Part shown: positions 46,101 to 55,570 of the stretch, piece by piece
How positions within the stretch are numbered: position 1 is the stretch's first letter
How the letters are laid out: every line of letters begins with the position of its first letter
Assembly: GCA_907164885.2 (NCBI GenBank)
Contig: OU015492.1
Location: 44,483,893 to 44,547,892, forward strand
Source: Dolomedes plantarius
Taxonomy: Eukaryota > Arthropoda > Arachnida > Araneae > Dolomedidae
DNA length: 64,000 nt
Direction: 5' to 3'
Program-made: the position numbers and the translations under genes
The notes under the pieces: model-generated
Database searches by the model: none
What the model was told of the DNA's origin: nothing
What the model saw: the letters and a program-made list of their open reading frames with translations, nothing else

Positions 46101-49100
46101 TAATTCTTTACTGTAAATAATATGAAGATCTAAAATTGGTAATAAACACTGAATGATCATACAATTGTGAAATTAATAGTAGTTGTTAAACCTAATTTTA
46201 AAGATATTTTTAAAATGCCCTGGTAAAAATTATTAAAATTGATATGCTACAAAATATGATGTACACAAAATTTGTGATTGACAAAATTTGTGATTTTAGA
46301 CTTGTGATTTTTGAAAATATTTTGTCAAATTCTTTTTAAAATTGAGTGAAAAATTAAATTTTCTATGAATTAGTCCTTCCTTCATTCTGTGTTTATTATG
46401 TTTAATATATATATGTATGTATGTATATACGTCATCTAACAATGAGTATTTGGTTACCTGTGACCGAAAAGAAAAGAAAAATTTATAAATATTCAATAGT
46501 TGGTAAAGCTGCCATGGGAGGCAGTTATAGCCTCAACCCTCTGGGGCATGCTTTCCAGAAGTCCTTGTACGGCTAGTGGTATTTTCTTCTACTCGGCTTG
46601 AAGAAGATATGTAAGTTCCTTCACCGATTTTGGATGGTTGCATCCCTTAATTCAGAGATTCAACTCACACACAGCGATACAACTTCACATGTTCTCGATA
46701 AGGTCAGGTCTGGGCAGGCCATTCCATTCGATTAACCCCATTGTCACCATACCAATCCGTGGTGGACCTCGCAAAATGACAGCTGGTGTTGTCCTGGAAG
46801 TAACATGGGTTGAATCCATAAAACTGCCACAGCATAGAATTCACACTGTCATCTTAAATAGTGCAGTTGGCATCTGCGTAGAGCTTACCATGAATTGGGA
46901 CCCTTGGTCCCAATTCATGGTAGGGGGTCCATACCAGAAGAAACACCCCCAGTCCATAATTCCACCTGCACCAAATTTTTCTCTAGGCACAATACATTCT
47001 GGCAGGAGGCATTCTCCAGGTAAATGCCAGACCCAGACCCTGCTATCCAAATGGTAGAGGGTGAACCTTGATTTGTCACCACACAGAACCTGTTTCCACT
47101 GATCTTAGGTCCACTTTCGACGTGCTTTGCACCACATTAACCTCACAGTGCGATTGGACTTTGTGATCAAAGGCTTACGGGTGACAGCACAACCATGAAA
47201 ACCAAGCAGGTGGGCTTTCCTTAATGATGGTATTCATCAAAACAACACTTCCGGATGCCTTTTGAAACTCCTGGAGTATGTGGGCCATTGGTTGGGTGCG
47301 GTTCTAAATTTCTTTGGTTAGCACCCACCAGTCTATCTCCCAGTTTCGTGGCTTTACCGACTCGGGGCACATTCTGATAGTAACCGCTCACCTTCCACTT
47401 CTGAATCACATAGGCCACTGTCGATTTTGGGTAATTCAGCTTGCTAGATATGTCCCTTAAGGATCTACCATTTCTGTGATACACAACATTACATATTTTT
47501 CAAAGTCATATAGCTCTTCACTTTGTGGCATCGTGCATGTGACTAATGCCAATGTTGTTTCCTGCACGAAATTTAATGGTGGAGGGCATGACATATATAA
47601 GGACCACAGATATCATTTGCATAGGTGTCCAAATACTTATTGGTAAATAGTGTGTGTATGTATGTATATATATATGTATTACTAAAGGAGCTTGACATGC
47701 CTGATAGCATTAAATATATATATATATATATAAATATAAATTTAGTATGTGGCTATACACCAAAAGAGGATTTAGTTCATTAACTACTTAACATTACACA
47801 TTTCAAATGATTTGATTTTTACATTTTTAATTTGTTATAAATTGGAAGGGTTAAAAAATGAATATATTCTGTTTTAATTGAATTGTTTCATTTTAAAAGT
47901 TTTCATTTTACTAGGTTCAGAGTCAAAGAAGGATGGTAAAAAAAGGACACCTTCAAGAGAGAAAGATAGATCTGATAGATCACGAGACAGATCTCGAGAT
48001 AGAAAAAGATTCCGGGAAAGGAGGAGCAGAAGTCGTGAAAGGAGGAGTTTTCGTGGTGGTTTTATTAGACGTGGCTTTGGACGGGGTTTTGGATTTAGGC
48101 CATTTATGTCAAGAAGTTCCTTCGTAAGTTACTATGTATGAAAAAGTATTGCTTATCTTTTTCTTAAGCATGACTTTTGATTGCATGTATTTAATTTCTA
48201 ATCTATATAATAAAATGTAAAAGTACCTCTGTACAAATCAGAATGGTATATTTAAATTTTGTACAATAGGTTGAAAAAAAAATTCTGAAGTATTGTTTGT
48301 TTATTATGTTTATCAATCTCTCTTATTCACACATGCATACACACAGAGAAAGAGATCTTCATTAACATTTTATTTACTTTATGTTAAGTGCTCTATTTTG
48401 TAATGCTTAAAATATTATTTCTCAATAGCAAGTATGTTTAAAATATTAAGGCCTAATGTACTTGAATGATAATCATCTGAACTTGTAATAATGCATGATC
48501 AGATAATTAATAAGTGACCTCCATGCTAGATTAGTCTAATATTTTGTGTCAAGTCATACTATTCACTCTATTGATTGAATTATGAAAGATATTAACTAAA
48601 ATCTTTCTGTACCTTACTGGGTATGACTGACAAGGGTTCACATGCCAATATATTTGCAGTCCATGACTTGACTGACTGTGAGAAGTGATAGGGTATGAAT
48701 TATTTGGCTTTGGCAGCAAAATTAGACCTCATGTATCAATTGAATGGGGGGGAATAATCTATTTTTCTAACTCTTTAATAAGGCAGTTTGCTTTCTGTTG
48801 GAACTTATGTAATGTTAATGTTAGGGTAATAGCTATAATTTTACTCTTTATTATGAAAGTTGCTTTGATTTTGAGAGGTGATAAGTAATAATTTTCCCCT
48901 GAGCAAAAAAGTAATTGAACTTAGGTTCATAAAATGAAAATTCATTAATTATTTGTACGCCTATTTAGTGGTTTCAAATATTATATTCTACCAGCTGGTT
49001 ATCCATCTTTAGTATTTATTATAGATTAATTATAATTATGTGCTACATTTTGAATGTCAGCTTCTTGTAGCTGAACATAGTAAAAACTACCTTATTTTTT

Positions 49101-51024
49101 ATATAACACAAAGCAAGAATTAGGTTTTTATTGCACACAATACAATTTCTACCTATATAAGTTACTTGAGATATACATCAAAACTTTTGGTGACAAGACT
49201 TTATTGTGAATTCAAAAAAATGCTTTTAAATTTTAGTCATTTTTTAGTGATGTTGCTCTAATTATCTGGAAGCAGAAGTTTGTGCATAGACTACAGTTGA
49301 GCAACGAGTTTAAAAATTTTCTCTTAAATTGTTAATTTTAAAACTTTATATTAAATTAAAGAATTGAAATAATGATTTATTTTACTCCCTCTCTCTCTTT
49401 TTAATAATCAGATGGACCGACATCGCAGAGAAAGGGAAAGAGATCGTGAATCACCAGATCGAAGAAGATTTTCAGACGTTATCAGGCAGAGAGATATTGA
49501 AAGGAAAAATAAAGAAGAATCTCTACGATTGGAAAGAGAAAGAGAGAGATTGAGGTATAAGTTAATTCTACAGTAACATGCTAAAATATGCTCAAGGTTT
49601 ACTCCATGGCCTTTGAGTACTGTGGAGATGCATATTTGCATTCAGCATCCCATTTTATGAGGGTGTAAAGTTTGCATATTTTGCATCCCTCTTCATAATT
49701 TTTAATGAAGTCTTGACCCCCCCCCTCCCCCCCGGCACGTATGTTTTTAAGCTGAAGATGTTACCCATCTTTTATAACAGGCAATATAAATTAATTTTAT
49801 TAATTAAACTTAGTTGGAGAAATTTCATTTGGAATATGGTAAAGATTAGAAAAGATTTTATATATTTATTTTATAGTTTTATTGTATTTATTTTTTAGTT
49901 TTTTTTATCTTTACAGAAAGTTTAGGATCTAATTAAAAAAAAAATTTTTTAGTAATTTCACTTCCTAAAATAAATGATAAATATCATACATAATTCGTAT
50001 TTAGCAAAACTACTATCATAAATTAATAATGGCATTTTGTAATTTTTTAAAGAAATAATTGGAATAGAAACAAAATGATACAGTATGACAGTTTGTATCT
50101 TTAACCTTTTTAAAAAAAACATGATTTCGGAGATTATTTCGGATTATCAAACAGATCCAGGCAGATTGAAAAATTTAAAATATTACACTTTTTTTTTTTT
50201 TTTTTTAAGCAAAATAATTTAAAAGAAGCTGAATAATGCTAAAATATGATTGGTTGTAGCTTTTAGTTTCAGAAAAACATGATTTTAAAGGATATTTTTG
50301 GTTATGAAAAGGATGGAAATGGATTTGAAATATCTAACGTTTAATCTCGGGAGATTGTTCAGATATCACAAATTAATTCCAAACTAATAATAATAATAAT
50401 ATATCGAAATATGAATATTCGCCAAAAGTTATTAATTCACACGCAAACACACAAAAAAAAAATATGCATTACATGTAAACTAAAATCCGATGTACTAGGA
50501 TTGAAAATTTCAACTTTAATTTTGAACACATCTCTTTGTATAGTTTTCTTTAAATCGGGGTGACGATTTAGCCAGCTGGCGATTCGGGGTGGCAATTTAG
50601 CGCTTCTTAAATCGATGTTGGTACAGTTCCGTAACTGCATTTATCTTTCGTTTTTGCATTGAAATTCCGGAATATCGCGGTCGCAGATGTCGGTGCTATA
50701 TCGATGTTAGTGCGTTACATCGAAATTTTGCAAACGATGTTAGCTCTAAATCGCATCGTCGATATTAGTACTAAATCGATATTTGGAACATCACGGTTGC
50801 TGATGTCGGCGTTGTATCGATGTAGTGCGTTACATCGGAATTTCGATATTTCGCAAACGATGTTAGCTCTAAATTGCATCGTCGATATTAGTGCTAAATC
50901 GATATTTGCGTTACATCGATATAAAGCCCAGTCCTAGAAGAGACTACCTGAATATTTTCTTTCATGATCCATCATTTTTTTCTCTTGCTCTCATTGTTAT
51001 GTAGTCCTTATATTTTAGTATTTA

Positions 51025-51065
<41 letters not shown>

Positions 51066-54000
51066 CGGGGGGGGGGTCGTTTGTTGCAAAGTAGGGTAGC
51101 TCGAGTAATATTCTGGGAGAACTACTTCCTCTTTTACTCTTCATCAATCTAAAGTCATCAGAGTCATTTTGGTTGTGAGAGGGAGGGAGCAGTGACAGCA
51201 TTTGTTAGGAATCCTATTAATCACTTCTGAATTTTTTGAGCAAGTTTCTATTGTAATCCACCCAATAAAATTTCCATCAACTATCCTGCAGGTGATTTCA
51301 TAAAGCAGTTTCATGAATAAACAATTTTCGAATGAAAACTATATTAAAACTTTCATGTGCTTACTCTTCAGTACACTTACATTTTGTTTTTATGCATTGC
51401 CTGTTCTCTTTTCCCTTTTTTGGGGAAAAACTAATTTTCCAAGTTGACACGCTGATATATCCGTATTCCTTTGATCCCCAGCCCCATATGCCTTTATTGC
51501 ACAATTCCATCTGTCTAGGTTTAACAAAGAATTTAAGTTTCATAAACATGAAAGGCCATTTTAGATATTGCCTTTCTATTTTTCTGCATAATTTAAACCT
51601 TTTGAAAATTTTATTAAACTGCCTAAAAAAATATCCAGTTGCTTTAGTCAATAACTTACTGTAGGTATTGGTCCATTTGTTTATTGTAAAGGATCTAAAA
51701 ATATTAGTTCCTTTTAAACTTTGCGTATGATTTTGCTTGAAAAGAGAGTAAGAATTTGTTGTACAATATAAATGCACAGCAAGGATTTTGTTCTGTTACA
51801 TTGAATTTGAACTCTTTGTATGTTTTCTTCTAGGATGGAAAGAGAAAAACTTGAAAGAGAAAGATCAGAAATCCTAAGGTTAGAAAGAGAAAAGCAAAGG
51901 CTAGAAAGGGAAAAACTTGAAAGAGAGAAAGCTGAATTAAGAAAAAGAACACAAATAACGTAAGATTTTACATTGATTTGCATTCACTATTTGTATAATA
52001 CATCATTTTCAATTTCTTTTATGTGTTAAATTTATCTATTTTGAAGTCTTAAGTTACAGCTCAAACCTGTAGTGTTCAGTGTTGATACAAATTTTTTAGT
52101 CTTCAATACTTCCTATATTTTTAATATCCTTGAAGGTTCTTAATTTTTGAGGAGTAATATGATGTCCTTTAATTTTTAATTTCAGGAATCGCTTGTTAAA
52201 TATAATATAATTCCCCCCTTCCCAGAAAATGATAAATCAGGTAATCACCTTTTCAATTCCACCTCATAGTTTCTACAATAATGAATGAGATTTTTTTTAT
52301 TAAAAGACCAAAGTAGTATTAAAAACTTTGTTTTAATTAAGTTGCAGCAGCAGCCAAACAATTGTTTTAGGTGGCCAGCCCTATGATTGTGTTGCATTTT
52401 CTGGTACATCCCTCCTGACTATAGGGAAAGCAATGTATGTTGGAGGAAGGGGGAGGTTACACTTTTGGTGTTAAAAGAAGTGTCAATTTTGTTTTGATCT
52501 CCCCCCCCCCTCCAAAAAAAAAAAAAGGGCAGTGAGTATAATGCTATCCCTTTGGTGATCTTGCTGAAAGATATTAATGATCTGAAACATTTCTCTGGCA
52601 CACTACCCTTAGAAACTGCAGCTGATTCATGCAATTATCCACGAACATAAATATAATTTAAAAAGAATTCATTTTCTGATTCTGAGCAGAAAAATGCTAA
52701 TATCAGAATTTAAACCCGTTATTAAATTTTTTAAATTTTATTTAGTACCCCTTATTGTACTATTGAGGTAATTTGGTGTTCATTGCATTAGCCAGTATTG
52801 CAGCCTACTGCCCATTCTCAACTATGCTGTTTTAACCCATTTTGTGCCCTAATTTCTCTAAAACATTTTACGTTACTTGTACATTAATTATGTCATTTAT
52901 TTAAGTAAATATTGTACGAGTTGTTTTTATTTTATTAGTTTTATTTATTTTAATATTTATCCTGTCTATCAGGACAAAATAATATTGGAGCATTATTTGC
53001 TTAAGTCATACTATGCTACAAAACCTCATTTTTGTTTGTAGCAGGCTGTTGAAGCAGTGAGGTGTTTAATAACATCTTAATTTTAACCAAAGTCTTAACT
53101 TTTTTTCCTCTTCAAAAGCTTTTTAAGCTTCTAATATTTTATTTTCTCTTTTGACTGTATTTTAACTTGGACCAAAAGAGACCGAGTGTTACAATGCATT
53201 ACTTTTATAAATGTATATATTTAATCAGATTAATAGAATTCTTGATTTTCTCAATTACTACCAGTTTTTTGAGAAATAATCCAAGCTCTCTTCACTTTAT
53301 CTAGCAGACCTGGTGTTGTTCTGTTAAGGTGAACCTTACTTTCTGCTGGAAATTCAATGAAAATAAAGTTAAAAATGACAGTTGTGTAAATTATTTTTAC
53401 ATAGTTCTATAGTTTAATTTCTATTATCTTTTATTCAGTTTAATGAGTCAGGGTTCATCATTTAACTTTGTGTACTGAATGCATTTAAACTTTGTGCTAG
53501 AGTTAAAAATGCTTTAAAATTTCTTTATCTGATGTTAGGCTGGAAGATAGAAGAGGCAGTAAAAGAGGATTTGATGGTCCACGTAAAGACATTGATTCAT
53601 ATTGGGATGATCGAAAACGCCATGCTGGTCCACGACGAGAAACTTCATTAGAACCTGATGGGTAAGTGGTCACAAAGCTTAATTTTTTAGATATATGCTA
53701 GTTCTCAGGAATTTTAAAGGTAACAAAAAGTAGTCCCTTTCTCTATACATGTATTTATACCTTTAGGTTTCTTTTGTTTTTTGTTTGAAGTAAAGCATGT
53801 TTAAATTTAGATATCCAAAATTTAATGATCATGTCTTGTATCTTAATTTTTATAATATTTTGTTTCTTTTTGATTATTAGAAGTATTTTGTATTACTGTT
53901 TAATTTATTTTGATTAATCTTTTTTGTAGTTTTGACTTTGGGAGAGACCGTGGGTTGTTTTCTGACCGAAGAGGGGATAGATTTGAAGGAAGATCAAAGG

Positions 54001-54524
54001 GTGGAGACATATCCCCTACTTTCAATATATCGAATCGCAGGGATGCAAGACATGAACATGATTCATTTCACAGGGGTAGCAGGAATTCTCGGGATATTCC
54101 TGATAGGGTAAGAGATGACTGGAAAGGTAAACAAGGCAGGGATCGTAATTTTGACAGACCTGGTCGTAATTCATTTAATGAGAGGGGAAGAAACTTTGAT
54201 CGCCCACATCCATGGGAAGGTGGTCCACCAGAACGTGAGCCAAATAAATTTGACAATCCCCCACCCATGGGCAACTCGCAATGGGCCCCAGTTAACAAAA
54301 CTCCAGAAAACTGGGGTCGCATAGATCAACCTCCCCCAGAACGTTGGGGAGCCCTTGAACATACAAGAGGTCAACCTGGCATGAATTTAGGACACCCTCC
54401 AAACATTGGACATCCTCCCAACCCAATGGTGTTTGGAGGAGCACCTGGGAATGAAATGATGGCTCCAATGGCAGGACATTTTCCAGTGGACCGTTTCAAT
54501 TCAAATATGATGCGCAGATTTTAA
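28352..54524 (+). CDS. SAFB-like protein (SAP domain, RRM, R/E-rich coiled coil), 16 exons
   Basis: The only host gene seen. Exons: 28352-28483, 30933-31026, 35915-35979, 37222-37243, 37493-38042, 39728-39756, 41565-41600, 43617-43726, 44724-44873, 44961-45060, 45202-45384, 47915-48123, 49412-49554, 51834-51959, 53539-53661, 53930-54524. All introns are GT-AG and the phases give one open frame of 888 codons. Parts: SAP domain (residues ~10-55), acidic region (~85-290), RRM (~318-395) with RNP2 LWVSGL and RNP1 RCYGFITM, Lys-rich linker, RS/RG segment (~495-560), R/E coiled coil (~561-650), Gly/Asn/Pro-rich tail. SAFB/SLTM proteins are nuclear; SAP binds scaffold-attachment DNA and the RRM binds RNA, in chromatin organisation and RNA processing. 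The length fits the family (about 900). Confidence 0.93.
28484..30932 (+). other. Intron 1, with a possible tRNA-like SINE on the minus strand
   Basis: T-rich intron. At about 29085-29200 there is a GC-richer patch; read in reverse it gives GAGGTCAAACCCCGGTCTC, a B-box-like stretch, preceded by GGTACGTGTTTGC. That suggests an old tRNA-derived repeat. The rest shows no feature. Confidence 0.4.
30933..31026 (+). CDS. SAFB-like exon 2
   Basis: 94 nt after TTTTTCAG. Encodes [20 protein letters not shown], matching the 'EEG-DPDEY' tail of SAFB SAP domains. Donor GTAAGT; leaves 1 base over. Confidence 0.9.
31876..31950 (+). mobile_element. Old hAT end fragment in intron 2
   Basis: TGATCCAACCTGTGGGTTGTGACCCC followed by GGGGTCGCC has the 'CAACCTGTGGGTCGCGACCCC' look of many hAT (Charlie/Zaphod-type) ends. 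No matching second end seen. Confidence 0.5.
32536..32880 (-). mobile_element. Pogo/Tigger-type fragment in intron 2
   Basis: TA then CAGTACAACCTCCGAAATCTGG at 32534-32557 looks like a Tigger terminal repeat. On the minus strand near 32870-32770 a short frame reads [18 protein letters not shown], which could be a transposase C-terminus. The other end is not seen. Confidence 0.45.
33099..33195. repeat. (AT)n-(AC)n microsatellite
   Basis: About 67 bp of AT dinucleotides followed by about 29 bp of AC dinucleotides. A minus-strand frame crossing it (33044-33295) is an artefact of the repeat. Confidence 0.97.
33833..35587 (-). pseudogene. hAT transposase remnant in intron 2 (left end not found)
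   Basis: Minus-strand frames 35017-34634, 34640-34308 and 34198-33833, read in this order, form a GTF2IRD2/ZBED-like hAT transposase: [40 protein letters not shown] (hAT 'DGAPAM'), [15 protein letters not shown], then a C-terminal part. They overlap in different frames, so the gene is broken. The right end, GTTTGCCGACCGCTG (ending 35587), reads in reverse as CAGCGGTCGGCAAAC, a usual hAT terminus. It is a different family from the element at 16951. Confidence 0.82.
35594..35645 (+). mobile_element. tRNA-derived SINE-like fragment
   Basis: GGGTAGTATGCTGGCTTC (A-box-like) followed by GGTATGTTTAATTCCTGC (B-box-like) at tRNA spacing. It directly follows the hAT end, so the hAT copy may have jumped next to or into it. 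Confidence 0.45.
35915..35979 (+). CDS. SAFB-like exon 3 (acidic)
   Basis: 65 nt after TTTTTAG. Encodes [24 protein letters not shown] acidic sequence. Phase returns to 0. Donor GTGAGA. Confidence 0.88.
36128..36185 (+). mobile_element. tRNA-derived SINE-like element in intron 3
   Basis: GTGAAGTGGTTAGTGTCACG (A-box-like) and GGTTTGAATCCCG (B box) 37 bases apart, as in tRNA-derived SINEs. The downstream body probably continues to about 36400 but has no clear end. Confidence 0.65.
37222..37243 (+). CDS. SAFB-like micro-exon 4
   Basis: 22 nt (EEEEDHK) between TTTCAG and GTATGT. The phases on both sides require it, since exon 3 ends in phase 0 and exon 5 needs 1 base carried in. Confidence 0.82.
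37493..38042 (+). CDS. SAFB-like exon 5 (long acidic low-complexity)
   Basis: 550 nt rich in Glu, Asp, Ser, Thr, Lys; about 183 residues, probably disordered. It contains VEPMDTDE, a typical piece of SAFB acidic regions. The donor is GTTCGT at 38043; the frame read beyond it is intron. Confidence 0.88.
38043..39727 (+). other. Intron 5
   Basis: 1.7 kb, T-rich, homopolymer runs. No gene or repeat recognised. Confidence 0.6.
39728..39756 (+). CDS. SAFB-like micro-exon 6
   Basis: 29 nt ([10 protein letters not shown]) between AAAGCAG and GTACGT. Phase fits exons 5 and 7. Confidence 0.82.
39757..41564 (+). other. Intron 6
   Basis: 1.8 kb, AT-rich. A slightly GC-richer stretch at 40720-40920 is unassigned. 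No feature recognised. Confidence 0.6.
41565..41600 (+). CDS. SAFB-like micro-exon 7 (possible cassette)
   Basis: 36 nt ([12 protein letters not shown]) between TTTCAG and GTAAAG. Being a multiple of 3 with equal phase on both sides, it can be skipped without breaking the frame. Confidence 0.7.
42245..43003 (-). mobile_element. Internally deleted pogo/Tigger element in intron 7
   Basis: Ends CACTACTACCCCC (left) and GGGGTATTACTG (right) are imperfect inverted repeats, each next to TA (42243-42244 and 43004-43005), the Tc1/mariner-type duplication. Inside, at about 42530-42860 on the minus strand, lies a transposase C-terminus. The plus-strand frame at 42147-42377 runs across the left end and is not a gene. 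Confidence 0.75.
42530..42860 (-). pseudogene. Tigger transposase C-terminal remnant
   Basis: Read on the minus strand from 42860: [20 protein letters not shown], then after frame breaks [37 protein letters not shown] and KKDHV. This is the region after the DDE core of Tigger/jerky-type transposases. Frameshifts are present. Confidence 0.7.
43110..43184. repeat. (AT)n-(AC)n microsatellite
   Basis: AT dinucleotides to about 43146, then ATAC/AC repeats and ACAT repeats to 43184. Confidence 0.95.
43617..43726 (+). CDS. SAFB-like exon 8 (RRM N-terminal half)
   Basis: 110 nt after TTTCCAG. Encodes [20 protein letters not shown] with RNP2 (LWVSGL) and LFSKFGK. Donor GTAAGT, phase 0. Confidence 0.93.
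43727..44723 (+). other. Intron 8
   Basis: 1.0 kb, AT-rich, splits the RRM between RNP2 and RNP1. No feature seen. Confidence 0.6.
44724..44873 (+). CDS. SAFB-like exon 9 (RRM C-terminal half)
   Basis: 150 nt after ATTTAG. Encodes [20 protein letters not shown] (RNP1 starts here) and HGRIITVEK. Donor GTAAGT, phase 0. Confidence 0.93.
44961..45060 (+). CDS. SAFB-like exon 10
   Basis: 100 nt after CTTTTAG. Lys-rich linker starting [18 protein letters not shown]. Donor GTTTGT. Confidence 0.87.
45202..45384 (+). CDS. SAFB-like exon 11
   Basis: 183 nt after TTAAAG. Lys/Glu-rich ([15 protein letters not shown] at the start). A multiple of 3. Donor GTGAGT. Confidence 0.85.
46638..47484 (-). pseudogene. 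Tc1-like transposase, degenerate
   Basis: From 47484 down: HTH part [20 protein letters not shown], then [31 protein letters not shown] and the [17 protein letters not shown] stretch. A second frame (47050-46841) has [20 protein letters not shown] and [15 protein letters not shown], the DDE-domain part around the second catalytic Asp region. Frames change in between and no complete DDE triad is left. Frames overlapping on the plus strand are shadows. Confidence 0.82.
46886..46922. repeat. Perfect 17-bp palindrome with 3-base loop
   Basis: The arms TACCATGAATTGGGACC and GGTCCCAATTCATGGTA flank CTT. It lies in the transposase and was probably made by a local inverted duplication. Confidence 0.9.
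47915..48123 (+). CDS. SAFB-like exon 12 (RS/RG segment)
   Basis: 209 nt after TTACTAG. Encodes [16 protein letters not shown] and then [10 protein letters not shown]; likely RNA-binding and a target of phosphorylation or Arg methylation. Donor GTAAGT. Confidence 0.92.
48124..49411 (+). other. Intron 12
   Basis: 1.3 kb, AT-rich. A plus-strand frame at 48685-48888 has no known motif. Nothing recognised. Confidence 0.55.
49412..49554 (+). CDS. SAFB-like exon 13 (coiled coil)
   Basis: 143 nt after AATCAG. Starts [20 protein letters not shown]; continuous R/E helix typical of the SAFB C-terminal half. Donor GTATAA. Confidence 0.9.
49715..49735. repeat. C-rich homopolymer tract
   Basis: CCCCCCCCTCCCCCCCGG-like run in intron 13. 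Similar tracts occur at 51066-51076 (G) and 52501-52513 (C). Confidence 0.9.
50667..50935. repeat. CGAT-rich tandem repeat (~120-bp unit, 2+ copies) in intron 13
   Basis: Copy 1 (about 50668-50784) and copy 2 (50785-50907) share GATGTCGG, GCGTTACATCG, CAAACGATGTTAGCTCTAAA and AAATCGATATTTG; a partial third start (GCGTTACATCGAT) follows. TATCGAT / ATCGATAT words recur many times. A less similar upstream part begins near 50540. Confidence 0.88.
51038..51076. repeat. (AT)n microsatellite followed by G-run
   Basis: TATATATA to 51063 and then TTCGGGGGGGGGG; intron 13. Confidence 0.93.
51080..51325. repeat. Dispersed repeat, copy A (intron 13)
   Basis: About 250 bp similar to 55316-55570. Shared stretches: GTTGCAAAGT / TTTGCAGTTG, CTGAATTTTTTGAG, GACAGCATTTGTTAGGAATCC / GATAGCATTTGTTGTGGATCC and CATCAACTATCCTGCAGGTG / CATCGGCTATCCTGTGGGTG. 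No frame. Family unknown. Confidence 0.75.
51834..51959 (+). CDS. SAFB-like exon 14 (coiled coil)
   Basis: 126 nt after [26 protein letters not shown] heptads. Donor GTAAGA. A multiple of 3. Confidence 0.9.
51960..53538 (+). other. Intron 14
   Basis: 1.6 kb with a C-run at 52501-52513 next to an A-run. No gene or element recognised. Confidence 0.55.
53539..53661 (+). CDS. SAFB-like exon 15
   Basis: 123 nt after TGTTAG. Encodes [20 protein letters not shown] and [14 protein letters not shown], the SAFB 'YWD.KR' block. Donor GTAAGT. A multiple of 3. Confidence 0.9.
53930..54524 (+). CDS. SAFB-like exon 16 (C-terminal Gly/Pro-rich tail)
   Basis: 595 nt after TTTGTAG to TAA. Contains [31 protein letters not shown] and ends SNMMRRF, like other SAFB/SLTM tails. 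Confidence 0.92.
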
Positions 54525-54985
54525 ATTTATTGCTTTATATACAAATATAGAATATTTGAGCCTTGAAAACGAATTGACATCGACGTGACACAATTTTCGT
54601 CAGGGTGCATTTTGAAAATAACTAGTATGAAAGAAATATGTTTGGACATGTCATCAGTGATGTTTGAAGTTTCTTTCCCTTTGAGTTTTATATGAAGGAT
54701 CATTAAAAAAAAAATATAGAAATGTTGTCAGTATGCTAGGTATATATAATGTATGTATGTATGTTAAACGCTCACATCTTCATATACCCATGTTTCATAG
54801 AATACACAAATTTCAGTAGTGTATAAGCATTTGATTTTGTTAACATTTTGTACTGTAACTTCCATTCTGCTTGTTTCAATGCTAAATTTGAAATTTATCC
54901 TAAAACATAGTCATTTGCAATCTGTAAGGAATCACCTGTATCTGTCATATGTTTCTTAATAAAGTGATATGCAATTTTTCTGATG
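54525..54985 (+). other. 3' UTR of the SAFB-like gene
   Basis: About 460 bp after the stop. The polyadenylation signal AATAAA is at 54958-54963, so cleavage should lie about 15-25 bases later. A short ATGTATGT run occurs near 54750. Confidence 0.75.
54958..54963 (+). promoter_or_regulatory. Polyadenylation signal AATAAA
   Basis: The first canonical signal after the stop codon, followed by T/G-rich sequence (TTTCTGATGTCATC), as expected downstream of a cleavage site. Confidence 0.75.
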
Positions 54986-55141
54986 TCATCTTCATTTAAG
55001 TTTGTCATTCTGAAGCATAATTATTATCAGTTATAATTTATTTGCAAGTTCAATCAAGAATGTATTAAAGGTTTGTGTGGTCCTAAAGGATTTATTTTTA
55101 ATTTCTGTTTTCAAAGGGCCCTTAAAAAGCTTTTAAAGAAC

Positions 55142-55303
55142 TTTTTGCATTCATAGCCCTTAATTATTTTTGCTTGCTCTCTGGTTCATATATTTTTTTT
55201 TAGTAGAAAGTGGCTTTTTTTTTTTTTGCATTCATAGCCCTTAATTATTTTTGCTTGCTCTCTGGTTCATATATTTTTTTTTAGTAGAAAGTGGCTTTTT
55301 TTT
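55142..55303. repeat. Near-exact 81-bp tandem duplication
   Basis: TTTTTGCATTCATAGCCC...GTAGAAAGTGGC occurs at 55142-55222 and again from 55223 with the same interior; only the poly-T lengths differ. A recent duplication. Confidence 0.95.
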
Positions 55304-55315
55304 TCTGTTATGAAG

Positions 55316-55570
55316 TAAAGTTTGCAGTTGAGGGAGAATTACTTTCCTTTCTTCAATTTTAAACCATCAGTGTCGTTTTCTGATCAGTTACAGCTACCTC
55401 CTGTGGACATTTGAGATATGAGGGGAAGGATGATGGTGATAGCATTTGTTGTGGATCCAACTGATCACTCTGAATTTTTTGAGTAAGCATTCTTTATATC
55501 CTAACCAATTCTCCATCGGCTATCCTGTGGGTGGTTTTATTTGGAAAGCAATTTATTGAAAAATAGTATC
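55316..55570. repeat. Dispersed repeat, copy B
   Basis: Same family as 51080-51325, in the same orientation, downstream of the gene. Confidence 0.75.

Larger units (their letters stand above)
46433..47651 (-). mobile_element. Tc1/mariner transposon in intron 11
   Basis: About 1.2 kb between imperfect inverted ends: AACAATGAGTATTTGG (46438-46453) and CCAAATACTTATTGGT (47629-47644). TA-rich microsatellites flank both sides, as expected from TA targeting. The transposase is on the minus strand and broken. Confidence 0.85.

Noticed and set aside
46638..47057. Plus-strand frame of 139 residues
   Set aside because: Shadow of the degenerate minus-strand Tc1 transposase.
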